Assembly: GCA_035534435.1 (NCBI GenBank)
Contig: DATLRX010000020.1
Coordinates: 1-31,088 of the forward strand
From: Palsa-851 sp035534435
GTDB lineage: Bacteria; Chloroflexota; Dormibacteria; Aeolococcales; Aeolococcaceae
Direction of reading: 5' to 3'
DNA: 31,088 nucleotides
The notes beneath the pieces were generated by a model. That model searched no databases, was not told where the DNA came from, and saw only the letters and a list, made by a program, of their open reading frames with translations. Shown piece after piece: positions 1 through 10,805 of this stretch. The position numbers and the translations under genes were made by a program. Each line of letters opens with the position of its first letter. The first letter of the stretch is position 1.

Positions 1-31
1 GATGCCGCGTGCTGCTAGTGGGACGTCGGCG

Positions 32-103
32 CTCCGGGTACTGGATTCGAACCAGTGGCCTTGCGGTTAACAGCCGCCTGCTCTACCGCTGAGCTAACCC
101 GGA
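32..103 (-). tRNA. tRNA-Asn (anticodon GTT)
   Basis: The minus strand folds as a full cloverleaf of 72 nt. The 7-bp acceptor TCCGGGT/ACCCGGA is followed by discriminator G and CCA is not encoded. The D-arm is GCTC/GAGC, the anticodon loop is CTGTTAA (GTT, Asn) and the T-arm ACTGG/CCAGT closes the loop TTCGAAT. The anticodon stem has a G-A mismatch at its outermost pair. It lies downstream of rpoD on the same strand and probably has its own promoter. Confidence 0.96.
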
Positions 104-113
104 TCATGACTCA

Positions 114-119
114 AGTCTA
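114..119 (-). promoter_or_regulatory. Possible -10 box for tRNA-Asn
   Basis: TAGACT on the minus strand ends 10 nt before the tRNA 5' end. The broken tRNA-Gln gene has a similar hexamer, TAGGAT, at a similar distance. No convincing -35 box is visible. Confidence 0.35.
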
Positions 120-134
120 CCTGCCGTGACGCAC

Positions 135-150
135 CGTGAACTCCTTCACG
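135..150 (-). terminator. Hairpin downstream of rpoD
   Basis: CGTGAA and TTCACG form a 6-bp stem around a 4-nt loop, 35 nt past the rpoD stop. A 10-bp perfect palindrome (ACGAATTCGT, 148-157) abuts it. There is no T-tract, so it may be a weak terminator or an RNA-end hairpin rather than a classical intrinsic terminator. Confidence 0.3.
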
Positions 151-184
151 AATTCGTCGCGGACGGCGACTCTGCGCGTTCGCG

Positions 185-1315
185 CTACTCGAGGTAGTCC
201 TTGAGCTTCTTCGAGCGCGACGGATGGCGCAACTTTCGCAGTGCTTTCGCCTCGATCTGGCGAATGCGCTCGCGAGTCACACCGAATCGCTTGCCCACTT
301 CCTCGAGCGTCCGCTGATGCCCGTCGATGAGGCCGAATCGGAGTTGCAGGACACGGCGTTCGCGCGGCGTCAGGGTGTCGAGAATGTCCTCGACCTCCGT
401 GCGCAACATCGTCAGGGATGCCGCGTCCGACGGGGCCGTCGCCTCCTTGTCCTCGACAAAGTCGCCGAGGTGCGAATCCTCCTCCTCGCCGATCGGTGTC
501 TCGAGCGACACGGGATCCTGCGAGACCTTCGTGATCTCGCGAACCTTCTCAGGCGTGATCCCCATCTCCTCGGCGATCTCCTCGTCGTTGGGCTCACGAC
601 CCAGCTCCTGGAGCAGCCGGCGAGAGACACGGACGAGCTTGTTGATGGTCTCGACCATGTGCACCGGGATGCGGATCGTGCGTGCCTGGTCCGCAATCGC
701 GCGCGTGATCGCCTGACGGATCCACCACGTGGCGTACGTCGAGAACTTGTAGCCCTTGTGGTAGTCGAACTTCTCGACGGCGCGGATCAGGCCCATGTTG
801 CCTTCCTGGATCAGGTCCAGGAATGACATGCCGCGCCCGATGTACTTCTTGGCGATGCTGACCACCAGGCGAAGGTTCGCCTCGGTCAGCTGGTTCTTCG
901 CCTCCTCGTCGCCCTGCTCGATGAGCTTGGCGTAATGGACCTCCTGCTCGGCCTTGAGGAGCGCGACACGGCCGATCTCCTTGAGGTACATCCGGACGGG
1001 GTCGTCCAGGGAGACCGAGTCGATCGCCTCGGCTTTGGCGATGAGCTCCTCGTCAATCTCGTCGACGGTCTCGAAGTCCTTGTCGCCGTCGCTGACCTCG
1101 ATCCCCATCTCGCGGAAGACATGGAAGATCCGCTCCAGATGGTCGGGCTCGACGTCGATCTCGGGAAAGGCGGCCAGGATGTCGTCGGGCGTGAGGTATC
1201 CGTGATCCTTGCCCTTGATGATCAGCGCCTCTGCGGCAGAGACCAGGAGGTCCGCGCCGGAAGGCGGCGGCAGGGAGGCTGCGCGGGATCGGGTGGTGGT
1301 TGCTGCTGTCGTCAC
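185..1315 (-). CDS. rpoD: Primary RNA polymerase sigma factor RpoD/SigA
   Basis: This is the housekeeping sigma-70 factor, 376 aa, which directs core RNA polymerase to -35/-10 promoters. A short region 1.1-like segment (about 21-80) precedes region 1.2 (DDPVRMYLKEIG, 104-115). Region 2 (about 145-215) includes NLRLVVSIAKKY, the core-binding DLIQEGN and the -10-melting FSTYATWWIRQAI. Region 3 covers about 220-300. Region 4 (about 312-376) has the -35-reading helix VTRERIRQIEAKAL and ends in KLKDYLE, as in group 1 sigma factors. The start is GTG with a weak ribosome site. The gene lies 203 bp downstream of dnaG, a classic pairing, with a plausible promoter in that gap. It is complete and clearly a primary rather than an alternative sigma. 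Confidence 0.97.
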   Translation of the reverse strand: MTTAATTTRSRAASLPPPSGADLLVSAAEALIIKGKDHGYLTPDDILAAFPEIDVEPDHLERIFHVFREMGIEVSDGDKDFETVDEIDEELIAKAEAIDSVSLDDPVRMYLKEIGRVALLKAEQEVHYAKLIEQGDEEAKNQLTEANLRLVVSIAKKYIGRGMSFLDLIQEGNMGLIRAVEKFDYHKGYKFSTYATWWIRQAITRAIADQARTIRIPVHMVETINKLVRVSRRLLQELGREPNDEEIAEEMGITPEKVREITKVSQDPVSLETPIGEEEDSHLGDFVEDKEATAPSDAASLTMLRTEVEDILDTLTPRERRVLQLRFGLIDGHQRTLEEVGKRFGVTRERIRQIEAKALRKLRHPSRSKKLKDYLE

Positions 1316-1393
1316 TTCAACTCGGTCGGTGGGCTCGCAGGCCGGCGCGGAGACTGAGCCGCACGACTCGCGATGGAATCAACGCCGGCCACA

Positions 1394-1423
1394 ATAATTG
1401 CCGAAGTCGCCTCACTGTGCCAA
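1394..1423 (-). promoter_or_regulatory. Putative rpoD promoter
   Basis: On the minus strand TTGGCA (1418-1423) and AATTAT (1394-1399) are separated by 18 bp, giving a leader of about 70 nt before the rpoD GTG. It lies in the only gap above 200 bp in the dnaG-rpoD region, which is also locally AT-richer. It is a moderate sigma-70 match and is inferred. Confidence 0.4.
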
Positions 1424-1518
1424 TTCGTGCGATCGAGAACGCGATCGGATGGAAGAATCCACTCAGGCACCAGACGATGGTGGCTCGCAGGCGCGCGAAT
1501 CAAACATCCGAGCGCGCG

Positions 1519-3357
1519 TCAGCGCACCGCGAGGGTCCTGCGGAGGTGGGGCGCATCCGCCGCGAGGCGGCTGAGCTCGGCGGCCAGCGCGTCCGCATCC
1601 TCCGTCCGTCCCTCGTCCCGTGCCCGGTGCATCTCGCTCGAGATGCTGACGAGCGCCCGGCGGACCGCCTCCTCATGCATGAGGCGGACGCAGTCTGAGA
1701 GCAGCCGTTTGAGTGCGTCGGGATCGGCCTCGTCCGCGAACTCAGGAACCTCGCGCACCAGGAGCCCGGCCGCACGCGGCTGATCCCATCGGTTGAGCTG
1801 CCGGATCGTGAATCCGGCCGGATCCGTGCTTGCGGCGTCGAAGATCCGCCGCGCGGTTGGATTGGTGAACTCGTCGGGCGAGAGACCTCCAGCGCCGCGG
1901 AGCTCAGCGGCGAGGTCCGGCCGGATGAGCATCACCCGGGCGAGCTGCGCCTCCCACGCAGGCATCGGCTCGTCTGCGTCGGGTGGTTCACCCGTCTCCT
2001 CGGCGACGCCGGTCGGCTGCTCCACGGGCGCCGCGACCACGATCCGCGCCGGCCGCCTGGTCCCGTCGCGAACGGCGTGAAGGAGGTCCGTCGTCAGCGA
2101 TCGGGCGCCGATGTCGAGCCGGCGCGCGGCCTGCTGCAGGTACAGCTCCCGGGTCGTGGCCTCCGGGATCCGCGCGAGCACCGCGACGGCGCGTTCCGCT
2201 GCCGCACGACGGGCGTCGACACTCCCGCCCTCGCCGACGGCAAGAGCGGCGTCGAGGAGCACCTGCCACGCCGGCGGGGCCTCGGCGACGGCCTTGAGGA
2301 ACGCCGCCGGATCGCGGCGAACGAGCTCGTCCGGGTCCTTCGCACCCAGCGGCATGCGGCAGATGCGCGCCTGCAGACCCTCGGCGGCGATCACGTCCAC
2401 CGCGCGAGTCGTCGCCGCCCTGCCGGCGTCGTCACCGTCGAAGCAGAGGATGAGGGTCTCCGCGATGCGCCCGAGGCTGTGCACCTGCTCGCGGGTCAGC
2501 GCCGTGCCACTGCTTGCGACCGTGGACACGATGCCCGCCGCGTGCGCGGCGATGACGTCGAAATACCCCTCGACGATGAGCGCCGTCGTGTCACGCGCGA
2601 TCGCGTTGCGGGCGAGGTCGATCCCGAAGAGCGCCACCGACTTGTGGTACGCGCTGCTGTCCGGGCTGTTCAGGTACTTCGGTTTCGCCTCGCCGAGCGC
2701 GCGGCCGCCGAAGCCGAGCACCTCGCCGCGCTCGTCGCGGATCGGGAAGACGAGCCGATCCCGGAAGCGGTCCCGCGTACGCCCGCGCTGGGGAGGGTGG
2801 GCAAGCCCCGCGTCGACGAGCTCGCCGACCTCGGCGCCCTTACCGGTGAGATACCGCGCGAGCGCGTCCTCGCCGGCGCCGCCGGCGGGGGCGAACCCGA
2901 TGCCGAACTTCCGGGCCATCGCATCGTCGACGCCCCGCTCCTCGAGCAATGCACGCCCCGGGGCGCCCGCCGGCGACGACCAGAGCACGTGCTGGTAGTA
3001 CGCCTGCGCCTTGGTGTTCAGCTCGATCGAGCGCCGCCGCTTCCGGCCGGCGCCCCGGCCGGCGTGCGGGCCCGACTCGAGCTCGACCCCGGCGCGATCA
3101 GCAAGCAGCTCCAGCGCCTGGCGGAAGTCGATGCGCTCGATCTGCTCGATGAACTTGAAGAGGTCCCCTCCCTCGTGGCAGCCGTGGCAGTACCAGACCT
3201 GACGCTCCGGGCTCACGGTGAACGACGGCGTCTTCTCCGCGTGGAACGGACAGAGACCGGAGAGCTCCCGACCGGCGCGGTGGAGGGTGACGTACCCCCC
3301 GATGACCTCGACCAGGTCGAGGCGTGCCTTGACCTCCGCGACCGCGTCACCTGCCAT
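1519..3357 (-). CDS. dnaG: DNA primase DnaG
   Basis: DNA primase, 612 aa, synthesises RNA primers at the replication fork in association with the replicative helicase. The N-terminal CHC2 zinc site is C36, H39, C57, C60. The catalytic core follows, with a TOPRIM domain (about 257-330) showing EGYFDV (263-268) and DGDDAGR (307-313). The C-terminal part (about 465-612) is the helical helicase-interaction region. I chose the ATG at 3357 because the zinc finger begins about 35 residues later, the length then matches the family (about 600 aa), and it leaves 23 bp after the upstream gene; the frame stays open further upstream but gives a low-complexity basic extension. Its place just upstream of rpoD is the conserved macromolecular-synthesis arrangement. 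Confidence 0.96.
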   Translation of the reverse strand: MAGDAVAEVKARLDLVEVIGGYVTLHRAGRELSGLCPFHAEKTPSFTVSPERQVWYCHGCHEGGDLFKFIEQIERIDFRQALELLADRAGVELESGPHAGRGAGRKRRRSIELNTKAQAYYQHVLWSSPAGAPGRALLEERGVDDAMARKFGIGFAPAGGAGEDALARYLTGKGAEVGELVDAGLAHPPQRGRTRDRFRDRLVFPIRDERGEVLGFGGRALGEAKPKYLNSPDSSAYHKSVALFGIDLARNAIARDTTALIVEGYFDVIAAHAAGIVSTVASSGTALTREQVHSLGRIAETLILCFDGDDAGRAATTRAVDVIAAEGLQARICRMPLGAKDPDELVRRDPAAFLKAVAEAPPAWQVLLDAALAVGEGGSVDARRAAAERAVAVLARIPEATTRELYLQQAARRLDIGARSLTTDLLHAVRDGTRRPARIVVAAPVEQPTGVAEETGEPPDADEPMPAWEAQLARVMLIRPDLAAELRGAGGLSPDEFTNPTARRIFDAASTDPAGFTIRQLNRWDQPRAAGLLVREVPEFADEADPDALKRLLSDCVRLMHEEAVRRALVSISSEMHRARDEGRTEDADALAAELSRLAADAPHLRRTLAVR

Positions 3358-3380
3358 GGCCCGCCCGCCCCGACGGCCGC

Positions 3381-4175
3381 CTAACGGCCGAAGAACCAGC
3401 GGCGTCGCCTGGAGGCGACGTCCTGAGTGTCGGGGAACCTCACCTCGAGGTCGCTGATCCGCCGGTCGCGATCGGCGAGACGGCGGTCCTTCTCGGCCTG
3501 CGCTGCCGCGTGCTCGGCGCGCGCGGTCTGGAGCTCGAGCTGGAGCTGCTTGACGAGGTTCTGGCGGGCGTTCAACTCGGCCTCGAAGCGCTGACGCTGC
3601 TCTGAGTAGATCCGTTGCTCCAGCGTGCGCTCCCAGCGGTCGAGCAGCCCGGCGACGAGCTCTCGTGGATCGAGCGATGTCATCGCCGCGACGTCGCGGC
3701 GTGGCTCGTTGGATCCGACGTCGATCAACGAACCGGCGCGGCCGTGGCTGCTCTGCGCCTCTGCGGCGAGCTCCTCTTCGGGTGGAGGGACGACCTTGTC
3801 GGGCCACGAGGTGGGGGCTTGCGCCGCGGGCGGCGCCACCGGTGCCGGCTGCTGTGCGGTGCCGAGGACATCCACGCTCGGAGTCTGGTCGGCCGCCGGG
3901 TGGTCGACGACCTGGTCGTGCTGCGTCGCGGGCGGGGGTGGCGGTGCGACCGCGACGTCCACCGGGCTCTCGATGCCGAGGTCACCGAGACGCACCATGA
4001 AGTGCACACCGTCCGGTCCATCCTCGCGCCGGGACGGAACATCACCCGCTTCGACGCGCCGAAGGAGGATACCGAGCGGGAGATCCAACCTACGGGCGAC
4101 CTCTTCAACGGGGAGGTACGCCTCACCACCCGGCGAGGTTGTGGTCGCGGGCATGGGTGTCTGCGGCCAGGACAT
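3381..4175 (-). CDS. Uncharacterised HTH-like / coiled-coil protein next to dnaG
   Basis: I do not recognise this 264-aa protein by name. Residues 20-48 (YLPVEEVARRLDLPLGILLRRVEAG) read like a MerR/excisionase-type winged-helix segment. A proline- and alanine-rich disordered linker follows (about 75-135, including a run of five prolines), then a charged heptad-like coiled coil (about 170-247) rich in Glu, Arg and Gln. It ends in a basic-aromatic tail, RRRRWFFGR. No membrane segment is seen. It lies 23 bp upstream of dnaG on the same strand and is probably co-transcribed, suggesting a role near replication, cell division or DNA organisation, but this is inference. The ATG at 4175 has no strong ribosome site; the second Met (residue 8) is an alternative start. 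Confidence 0.7.
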   Translation of the reverse strand: MSWPQTPMPATTTSPGGEAYLPVEEVARRLDLPLGILLRRVEAGDVPSRREDGPDGVHFMVRLGDLGIESPVDVAVAPPPPPATQHDQVVDHPAADQTPSVDVLGTAQQPAPVAPPAAQAPTSWPDKVVPPPEEELAAEAQSSHGRAGSLIDVGSNEPRRDVAAMTSLDPRELVAGLLDRWERTLEQRIYSEQRQRFEAELNARQNLVKQLQLELQTARAEHAAAQAEKDRRLADRDRRISDLEVRFPDTQDVASRRRRWFFGR

Positions 4176-4239
4176 CTTGCAAAGAGTAGGCCAAACGCAT
4201 CACCAAATGGGCGACCGCAAGAGTCCTGTCACCGTGGAT

Positions 4240-4506
4240 CTAGTGTCCGATGACCTCGATCGCATACCGCGAGTTGTCGGTGAGCAGAATCACGCCTCCC
4301 TGCTGCTCCGTGATGACCGCGCGCACGGGCGATGTCGCGAACACCTCAGGTGCGTCCTCATGCTCGATCACGGTCCGGCGCACCGCATACGGGACACCCG
4401 GAGTCGGTGGCAACAGCTCGTCACCCTCCACCACATGCCCGTCGTCGAGCATCTCGGGACGGCCGCTACGGGTCCCGATCTTGCGAATCCTGACGTGCTC
4501 GCTCAT
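4240..4506 (-). CDS. Small hypothetical protein
   Basis: An 88-aa protein I cannot assign. It has no cysteine cluster, signal peptide or membrane segment. It alternates short strand-like stretches (VRIRKIG, YAVRRTVIE, VRAVITE, GGVILLTDN, YAIEVIG), suggesting a compact beta-rich fold. Its codon use resembles the neighbours. A GGAAG lies about 10 nt before the ATG. It sits between the GNAT gene (52-bp gap) and the HTH/coiled-coil gene (64-bp gap), all on the minus strand. Confidence 0.6.
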   Translation of the reverse strand: MSEHVRIRKIGTRSGRPEMLDDGHVVEGDELLPPTPGVPYAVRRTVIEHEDAPEVFATSPVRAVITEQQGGVILLTDNSRYAIEVIGH

Positions 4507-4558
4507 CGGAGGATCACTTCCATATCAGTGGAGGGTAGCGATCCGGACTGCGTGCAGG

Positions 4559-5088
4559 TCATCGTGGCGCCGACGTGTACCCGTAGAAGACGAGTTCCTC
4601 GTCGCCCAACATGAATGTCTTCTCGAGCTTCCCACCCAGCTTCTCGGCCACCCGTCGTGATCCGACGTTGTCCGGGTGGATGAGGCTCGACGCATGGTCG
4701 ACGCCGAGATTGGCGAACACCTGGTGCAGGGCCTCAGCACCCGCCTCGGTCGCGTACCCGCGGCCCCAGAGCTCGCGCGCAATCAACCAGCCGACTTCCA
4801 CCTCCGGGTACCAGATCGGGTACCAGGCGCCGACACGGCCGATCAACTGCCCCGTTTCCTTCAGTTCGACCGCCCAGTATCCGTACCCCCGGATCGCCCA
4901 GACGCCGGCAAGCATTGCCATGCCCCGCCATGTCTCGTCGCGGCTCGGCGTGTCCGTGCGATGGAACGAGCGGCGGACATCCGGATGTGATGCGATCCGG
5001 AAGTACGGCTCGAAGTCCTGCTCCCGGAACTGACGCAGCAGCAGCCGTTCGGTCTCGACCTCGCGCGGATACGCGCCCGGTGTCTCCG

Positions 5089-5092
<4 letters not shown>
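4559..5092 (-). CDS. GNAT N-acetyltransferase, RimJ/RimL-like
   Basis: A GCN5-related acetyltransferase, about 177 aa, transferring acetyl from acetyl-CoA to an unidentified amine (protein N-terminus, polyamine or small molecule). The N-terminal ETERLLLRQF (13-22) is typical of the RimL branch. The acetyl-CoA loop is RELWGRGYATEA (106-117), and NVGSRRVAEKLGG (142-154) is the usual C-terminal motif. In-frame ATG (5197) and GTG (5167) codons lie upstream but inside ppdK and would add about 35 unrelated residues. The best start is CTG at 5092, which overlaps the ppdK TGA as CTGA and is preceded at 8 nt by GGTGGAG. That start is inferred; the gene itself is clear. Confidence 0.85.
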
Positions 5093-7842
<2,750 letters not shown>

Positions 7843-7970
7843 TGGCCAGCCCTCACCGTGATGGTTCGTTGGGTGCGCGAACATACCTCGCAGGGCGTGA
7901 GCGTAGCATCGGGCCGCGGGTCGGCAGAACTGCGGCGCGCCACTTGGCCGCGGGATTGGCAAGCGCCGGG

Positions 7971-8294
7971 CTATTTGCCCTTGGCGGATGCCTTCTTCGG
8001 GGAGTGATGGGCGCGCGGCTTGGTCCATTCAGCGCGCTTCGGCGGTGCGGTCACCCCGGCCTTGTGGAGCGCGCCGCCGAGCCGGCTCTGCATGAAAGCC
8101 TCCTGGTCTTCCTGCGACTCCCAGACCTCGACCACGATCCAGCCGCCACCTTCGGTGGGTCCAGCCATATGGGTGTGCAGACCCGCCGGCCAGTCGCCTT
8201 CTCCGGAGTCCATGTCGATGCCGAGCTCCGCGTTGACCTGGTCGTATGCGGCCTGATCGAAGCCCTCGAACTCGAGGATCAGTACTTCTGCCAT
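7971..8294 (-). CDS. Small dimeric alpha/beta-barrel-like protein
   Basis: A 107-aa protein resembling the antibiotic-biosynthesis-monooxygenase/ferredoxin-like barrel superfamily. An N-terminal strand (AEVLILEFEGF) leads into a helix (YDQVNAELGI). A glycine-rich turn is followed by the strand WIVVEVWES and a helix (QEDQEAFMQSRLGGAL), which is the usual pattern. The C-terminus is a lysine-rich tail. Catalysis cannot be read from the sequence; many such proteins are small stress or heme-related enzymes or orphans. A GGAGAG Shine-Dalgarno immediately upstream supports the ATG at 8294. It sits alone between ppdK (128-bp gap) and the queA-like gene (72-bp gap). Confidence 0.75.
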   Translation of the reverse strand: MAEVLILEFEGFDQAAYDQVNAELGIDMDSGEGDWPAGLHTHMAGPTEGGGWIVVEVWESQEDQEAFMQSRLGGALHKAGVTAPPKRAEWTKPRAHHSPKKASAKGK

Positions 8295-8366
8295 CTCTCT
8301 CTCTCCAGCGTGTGCATCTGAGCCCAGCCCATGGGCTCGCGGATCATGCCAGAACCGAGCAGCAGC

Positions 8367-9377
8367 TCACAGGATGAGCATCGCGTCGCCGAACTCGTGC
8401 CACAGGTACCCACGCTCCCGAACCTCGGCATATGCGCGCTCCAGCAGCGATTCGTCCAGCAGGGCGCCGAGCATGTCGAGGTGCGTCGCGGGGGGCTCGT
8501 GCAGGCCCGTGAGCAGCGCGTCGACGACGCGCAGCCGGGTCCGCGGCGTGATGACGAGCGGGGTCCATCCACGCATCGCATGAACGGTGCCCTCGGCGTC
8601 CGTCGCGGTCTCGAGAGTGCGAATGACGCTCGTCCCGACCGCGATGACGCGACGCGCGCGGTTGATCCGCTCCGCGGTCTCCGGCCGGACGGCGAACCAT
8701 TCCTCGATCAGCGGCTTGTGGAGATCGACGTCGTCGTCCTGGAACGAGCTCAGCCCGCAGTGCAACACGATGTCGGTGACATCGACTCCCGCGGCGCGCA
8801 GCCCGCCGAGCAGCTCCCACGTCAGGTGGCGTCCCGCAGACGGGATCTCGACCGACCCGGGGGCACCCGCGTACACGGTCTGGTAGTGCTCGGGCGCCAC
8901 CGGCTCCGGCACGTAGGAGTAGCGAATCGGGTCGCCGTCGCGGAGCAGCGTCGACACCGGGTCGCCCCACTCGACGGTCATGCGCCAGAGCAGCGGGGCG
9001 TCGGGTCGCTCGCCGCGGACACGCAACTCGAGTCCGCTGCGCGCTCGAAGCAGCTCACCGGTGCGGAGCCCGACGTTGCGATGGGGCGGATCCGTCTCGA
9101 CCGCGAGCGCATCCCATTCACCGTCGCGCAGCGCGCCCGGCCGGAGCTGGACCTGCCGGCCGTCCTCGCGGGTGACGCGCAGCGCGGCCGGCAGCGTGCG
9201 GCTCGAGTTGACCACGAGGAGATCACCGGGGTCGAGGTGCTCACTGAGGTGCGCGACGGTCGTGTGCGTGATCCGTCCGGTCGCACGCTCCACGACGCAG
9301 AGGCGCGCGCCGTCACGTCGCAATCCGCGCAGTTCCGCCGGGAGCGAGGCTCGCAGCTCGCGAGGCGCGGCGATCAC
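8367..9377 (-). CDS. QueA-like S-adenosylmethionine:tRNA ribosyltransferase-isomerase
   Basis: A 336-aa member of the QueA family. True QueA transfers and isomerises the ribose of SAM onto preQ1 at tRNA position 34. Family landmarks are LVVNSSRTLPAALR (54-67), HYQTVYAGAPGSVEIPSAGRH (164-184), a histidine in DIVLHCGL (202-209), and VIAVGTSVIRTLE (244-256). The region that in canonical QueA reads roughly HVGxGTFxPV followed by a His-containing HSE motif is changed here to HCGLSSFQDDDV and PLIEEWF, so it may be a divergent paralogue with another substrate. The GTG start overlaps the SDR stop as GTGA, implying translational coupling. No tgt or queuosine-synthesis gene is present in the window. 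Confidence 0.85.
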   Translation of the reverse strand: MIAAPRELRASLPAELRGLRRDGARLCVVERATGRITHTTVAHLSEHLDPGDLLVVNSSRTLPAALRVTREDGRQVQLRPGALRDGEWDALAVETDPPHRNVGLRTGELLRARSGLELRVRGERPDAPLLWRMTVEWGDPVSTLLRDGDPIRYSYVPEPVAPEHYQTVYAGAPGSVEIPSAGRHLTWELLGGLRAAGVDVTDIVLHCGLSSFQDDDVDLHKPLIEEWFAVRPETAERINRARRVIAVGTSVIRTLETATDAEGTVHAMRGWTPLVITPRTRLRVVDALLTGLHEPPATHLDMLGALLDESLLERAYAEVRERGYLWHEFGDAMLIL

Positions 9378-10090
9378 CGCAGTGACGACATCTCGACGCG
9401 ATCGGCGGCGGGGCGATTCCCGGCAAGCAGCGGCATCATGCGTTGGGCGACGTCGTCGGGGTCGAGCAGGCCCGCCGGATCCGCTTCGGGGTCCGCGGCG
9501 AAGTGCATCACCGTGTTCATGTCACCCGGATCGACGCTGATGACACGCACGTTGCTCTGCTGCAGCTCCGCGGCCCAGCTGCGCGTGAGCGCGTCGAGCG
9601 CCGCCTTCGAGGCGCTGTACAAGCCCAGTCCCGCAAAGCCGATGATCGCCGCGTCCGACGTCATGTTGATGACGAGTCCACGGTTGCGCAGCAGCATGCC
9701 GCCGATGACGGCCTGCGTCAGCCGCAGCGGACCGAGCACGTTGGCGCGGAGCACGTCCTCGAGCGCGCTCGACGGCGCGTCGGTGAGCTGCGGCGTCGGT
9801 GTCGGTCCCAGGCCGGCGGCGTTGTTGATGAGGACGTCGATGCCGCCGAATCGTTCCAGCGCTGTTGCGGCGAAACGCTCGACATCCCGTGCGTCGGAGA
9901 CATCCGCAATCACGGCGATCACCTCGGCGTTCTGCCTGCGACATTCGTCGGCAACAGCCTCGAGCGCCTCGCCACCCCGCGCACAGATCGCGAGCGACGC
10001 GCCTTCGCGTGCCGCCGCGAGCGCCAGCGCACGGCCGAGTCCCCGCGACGCGCCGGTGATCATGACCGCCTGACCGGTGAGGTTTCCCAT
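9374..10090 (-). CDS. Short-chain dehydrogenase/reductase (SDR)
   Basis: A 238-aa classical SDR, an NAD(P)-dependent oxidoreductase with unknown substrate. The Rossmann nucleotide motif TGASRGLG is at 12-19, the structural NNAAG at 89-93, and the catalytic set is Ser145, Tyr158 and Lys162 (YSASK). The helix after the active site ends in VDPGDMNT, the usual substrate-loop position. I chose the ATG at 10090 because it places the first strand right at the N-terminus; an upstream in-frame start (10150) adds an unrelated 20 residues. The stop overlaps the QueA-like start, so the two are probably co-translated. Confidence 0.92.
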   Translation of the reverse strand: MGNLTGQAVMITGASRGLGRALALAAAREGASLAICARGGEALEAVADECRRQNAEVIAVIADVSDARDVERFAATALERFGGIDVLINNAAGLGPTPTPQLTDAPSSALEDVLRANVLGPLRLTQAVIGGMLLRNRGLVINMTSDAAIIGFAGLGLYSASKAALDALTRSWAAELQQSNVRVISVDPGDMNTVMHFAADPEADPAGLLDPDDVAQRMMPLLAGNRPAADRVEMSSLR

Positions 10091-10169
10091 GGGCTCAATC
10101 CTGCACGTGTTTCCGGGCGTGCGCATCAGCCCCCGGACCCACCCGGCCATCCGCCATTTGGCGGATGCG

Positions 10170-10805
10170 TCAGTCCACGAGCCCTTCGCGAATCGCCAGC
10201 ACCGCTGCCTGGGTTCGATCCTCGACGCCGAGCTTGGCGAGCACGCGGCTCACGTGCGTCTTCACCGTCTTCTCCCCGATGCCGAGGCGCTGGGCGATCT
10301 GCTTGTTGGCAAGCCCTTCCACCATCAGCCGCAGGACGTCGTGCTCACGCGCCGTGATCCCGAGTCGCACTGCCGTCGTCACATCGCCGCGCCGCATCAG
10401 GCGCGCCGCCACCGACGGGTGCAGGGCGGGACGTCCCGCGTGGACGTCGCGGATGCCGTCGGCAAGGGCCTGCGGGTCGACGTCCTTGAGCAGGTACCCG
10501 GCCGCTCCCGCCGCCATCGCGGCGAAGATCTGGGCGTCGTCGGCGAAGCTCGTCAGCACCAGCACGCGCACCCCGGGCGTCGCCTCGATCAGACCGCGGA
10601 TCGCCCCGACACCGTCGCCGCCGGGCATGACGAGGTCAAGGAGGACGACGTCGGGTGACGACGCACGCGCGACACGCAGGGCGTCTGTGGCGCCCGCCGC
10701 CTCGCCGACGACCTCGATGCCTTCCTGGAGTCGGAGAAAGGCGCGCAGCCCTTCGCGAACGACGGAGTGGTCGTCCACGATGACGAGCCGGATCGGCGAG
10801 CTCAT
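10170..10805 (-). CDS. LuxR/NarL-family response regulator
   Basis: A 211-aa two-component regulator. The receiver domain (1-120) has the acidic pair DD at 11-12, phospho-acceptor Asp57 in VVLLDLVMPG, the conserved LTS (84-86) and Lys107 in GYLLKD. The C-terminal LuxR-type HTH (about 148-208) contains ITAREHDVLRLMVEGLANKQIAQRLGIG and KTVKTHVSRVLAKLGVEDRTQA, which binds DNA. The ATG overlaps the kinase stop (ATGA), so the kinase and regulator are a cognate, translationally coupled pair. The arrangement resembles LiaSR/DegSU-type systems; the target genes are not evident. Confidence 0.95.
   Translation of the reverse strand: MSSPIRLVIVDDHSVVREGLRAFLRLQEGIEVVGEAAGATDALRVARASSPDVVLLDLVMPGGDGVGAIRGLIEATPGVRVLVLTSFADDAQIFAAMAAGAAGYLLKDVDPQALADGIRDVHAGRPALHPSVAARLMRRGDVTTAVRLGITAREHDVLRLMVEGLANKQIAQRLGIGEKTVKTHVSRVLAKLGVEDRTQAAVLAIREGLVD

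Noticed and set aside
224..826. Long plus-strand frame opposite rpoD
   Set aside because: It lies wholly opposite the rpoD frame and shows no family features; GC-rich third positions open such frames.
8331..10073. 580-codon plus-strand frame
   Set aside because: Antisense to the QueA-like and SDR genes, which carry clear motifs; the frame's product is low-complexity.
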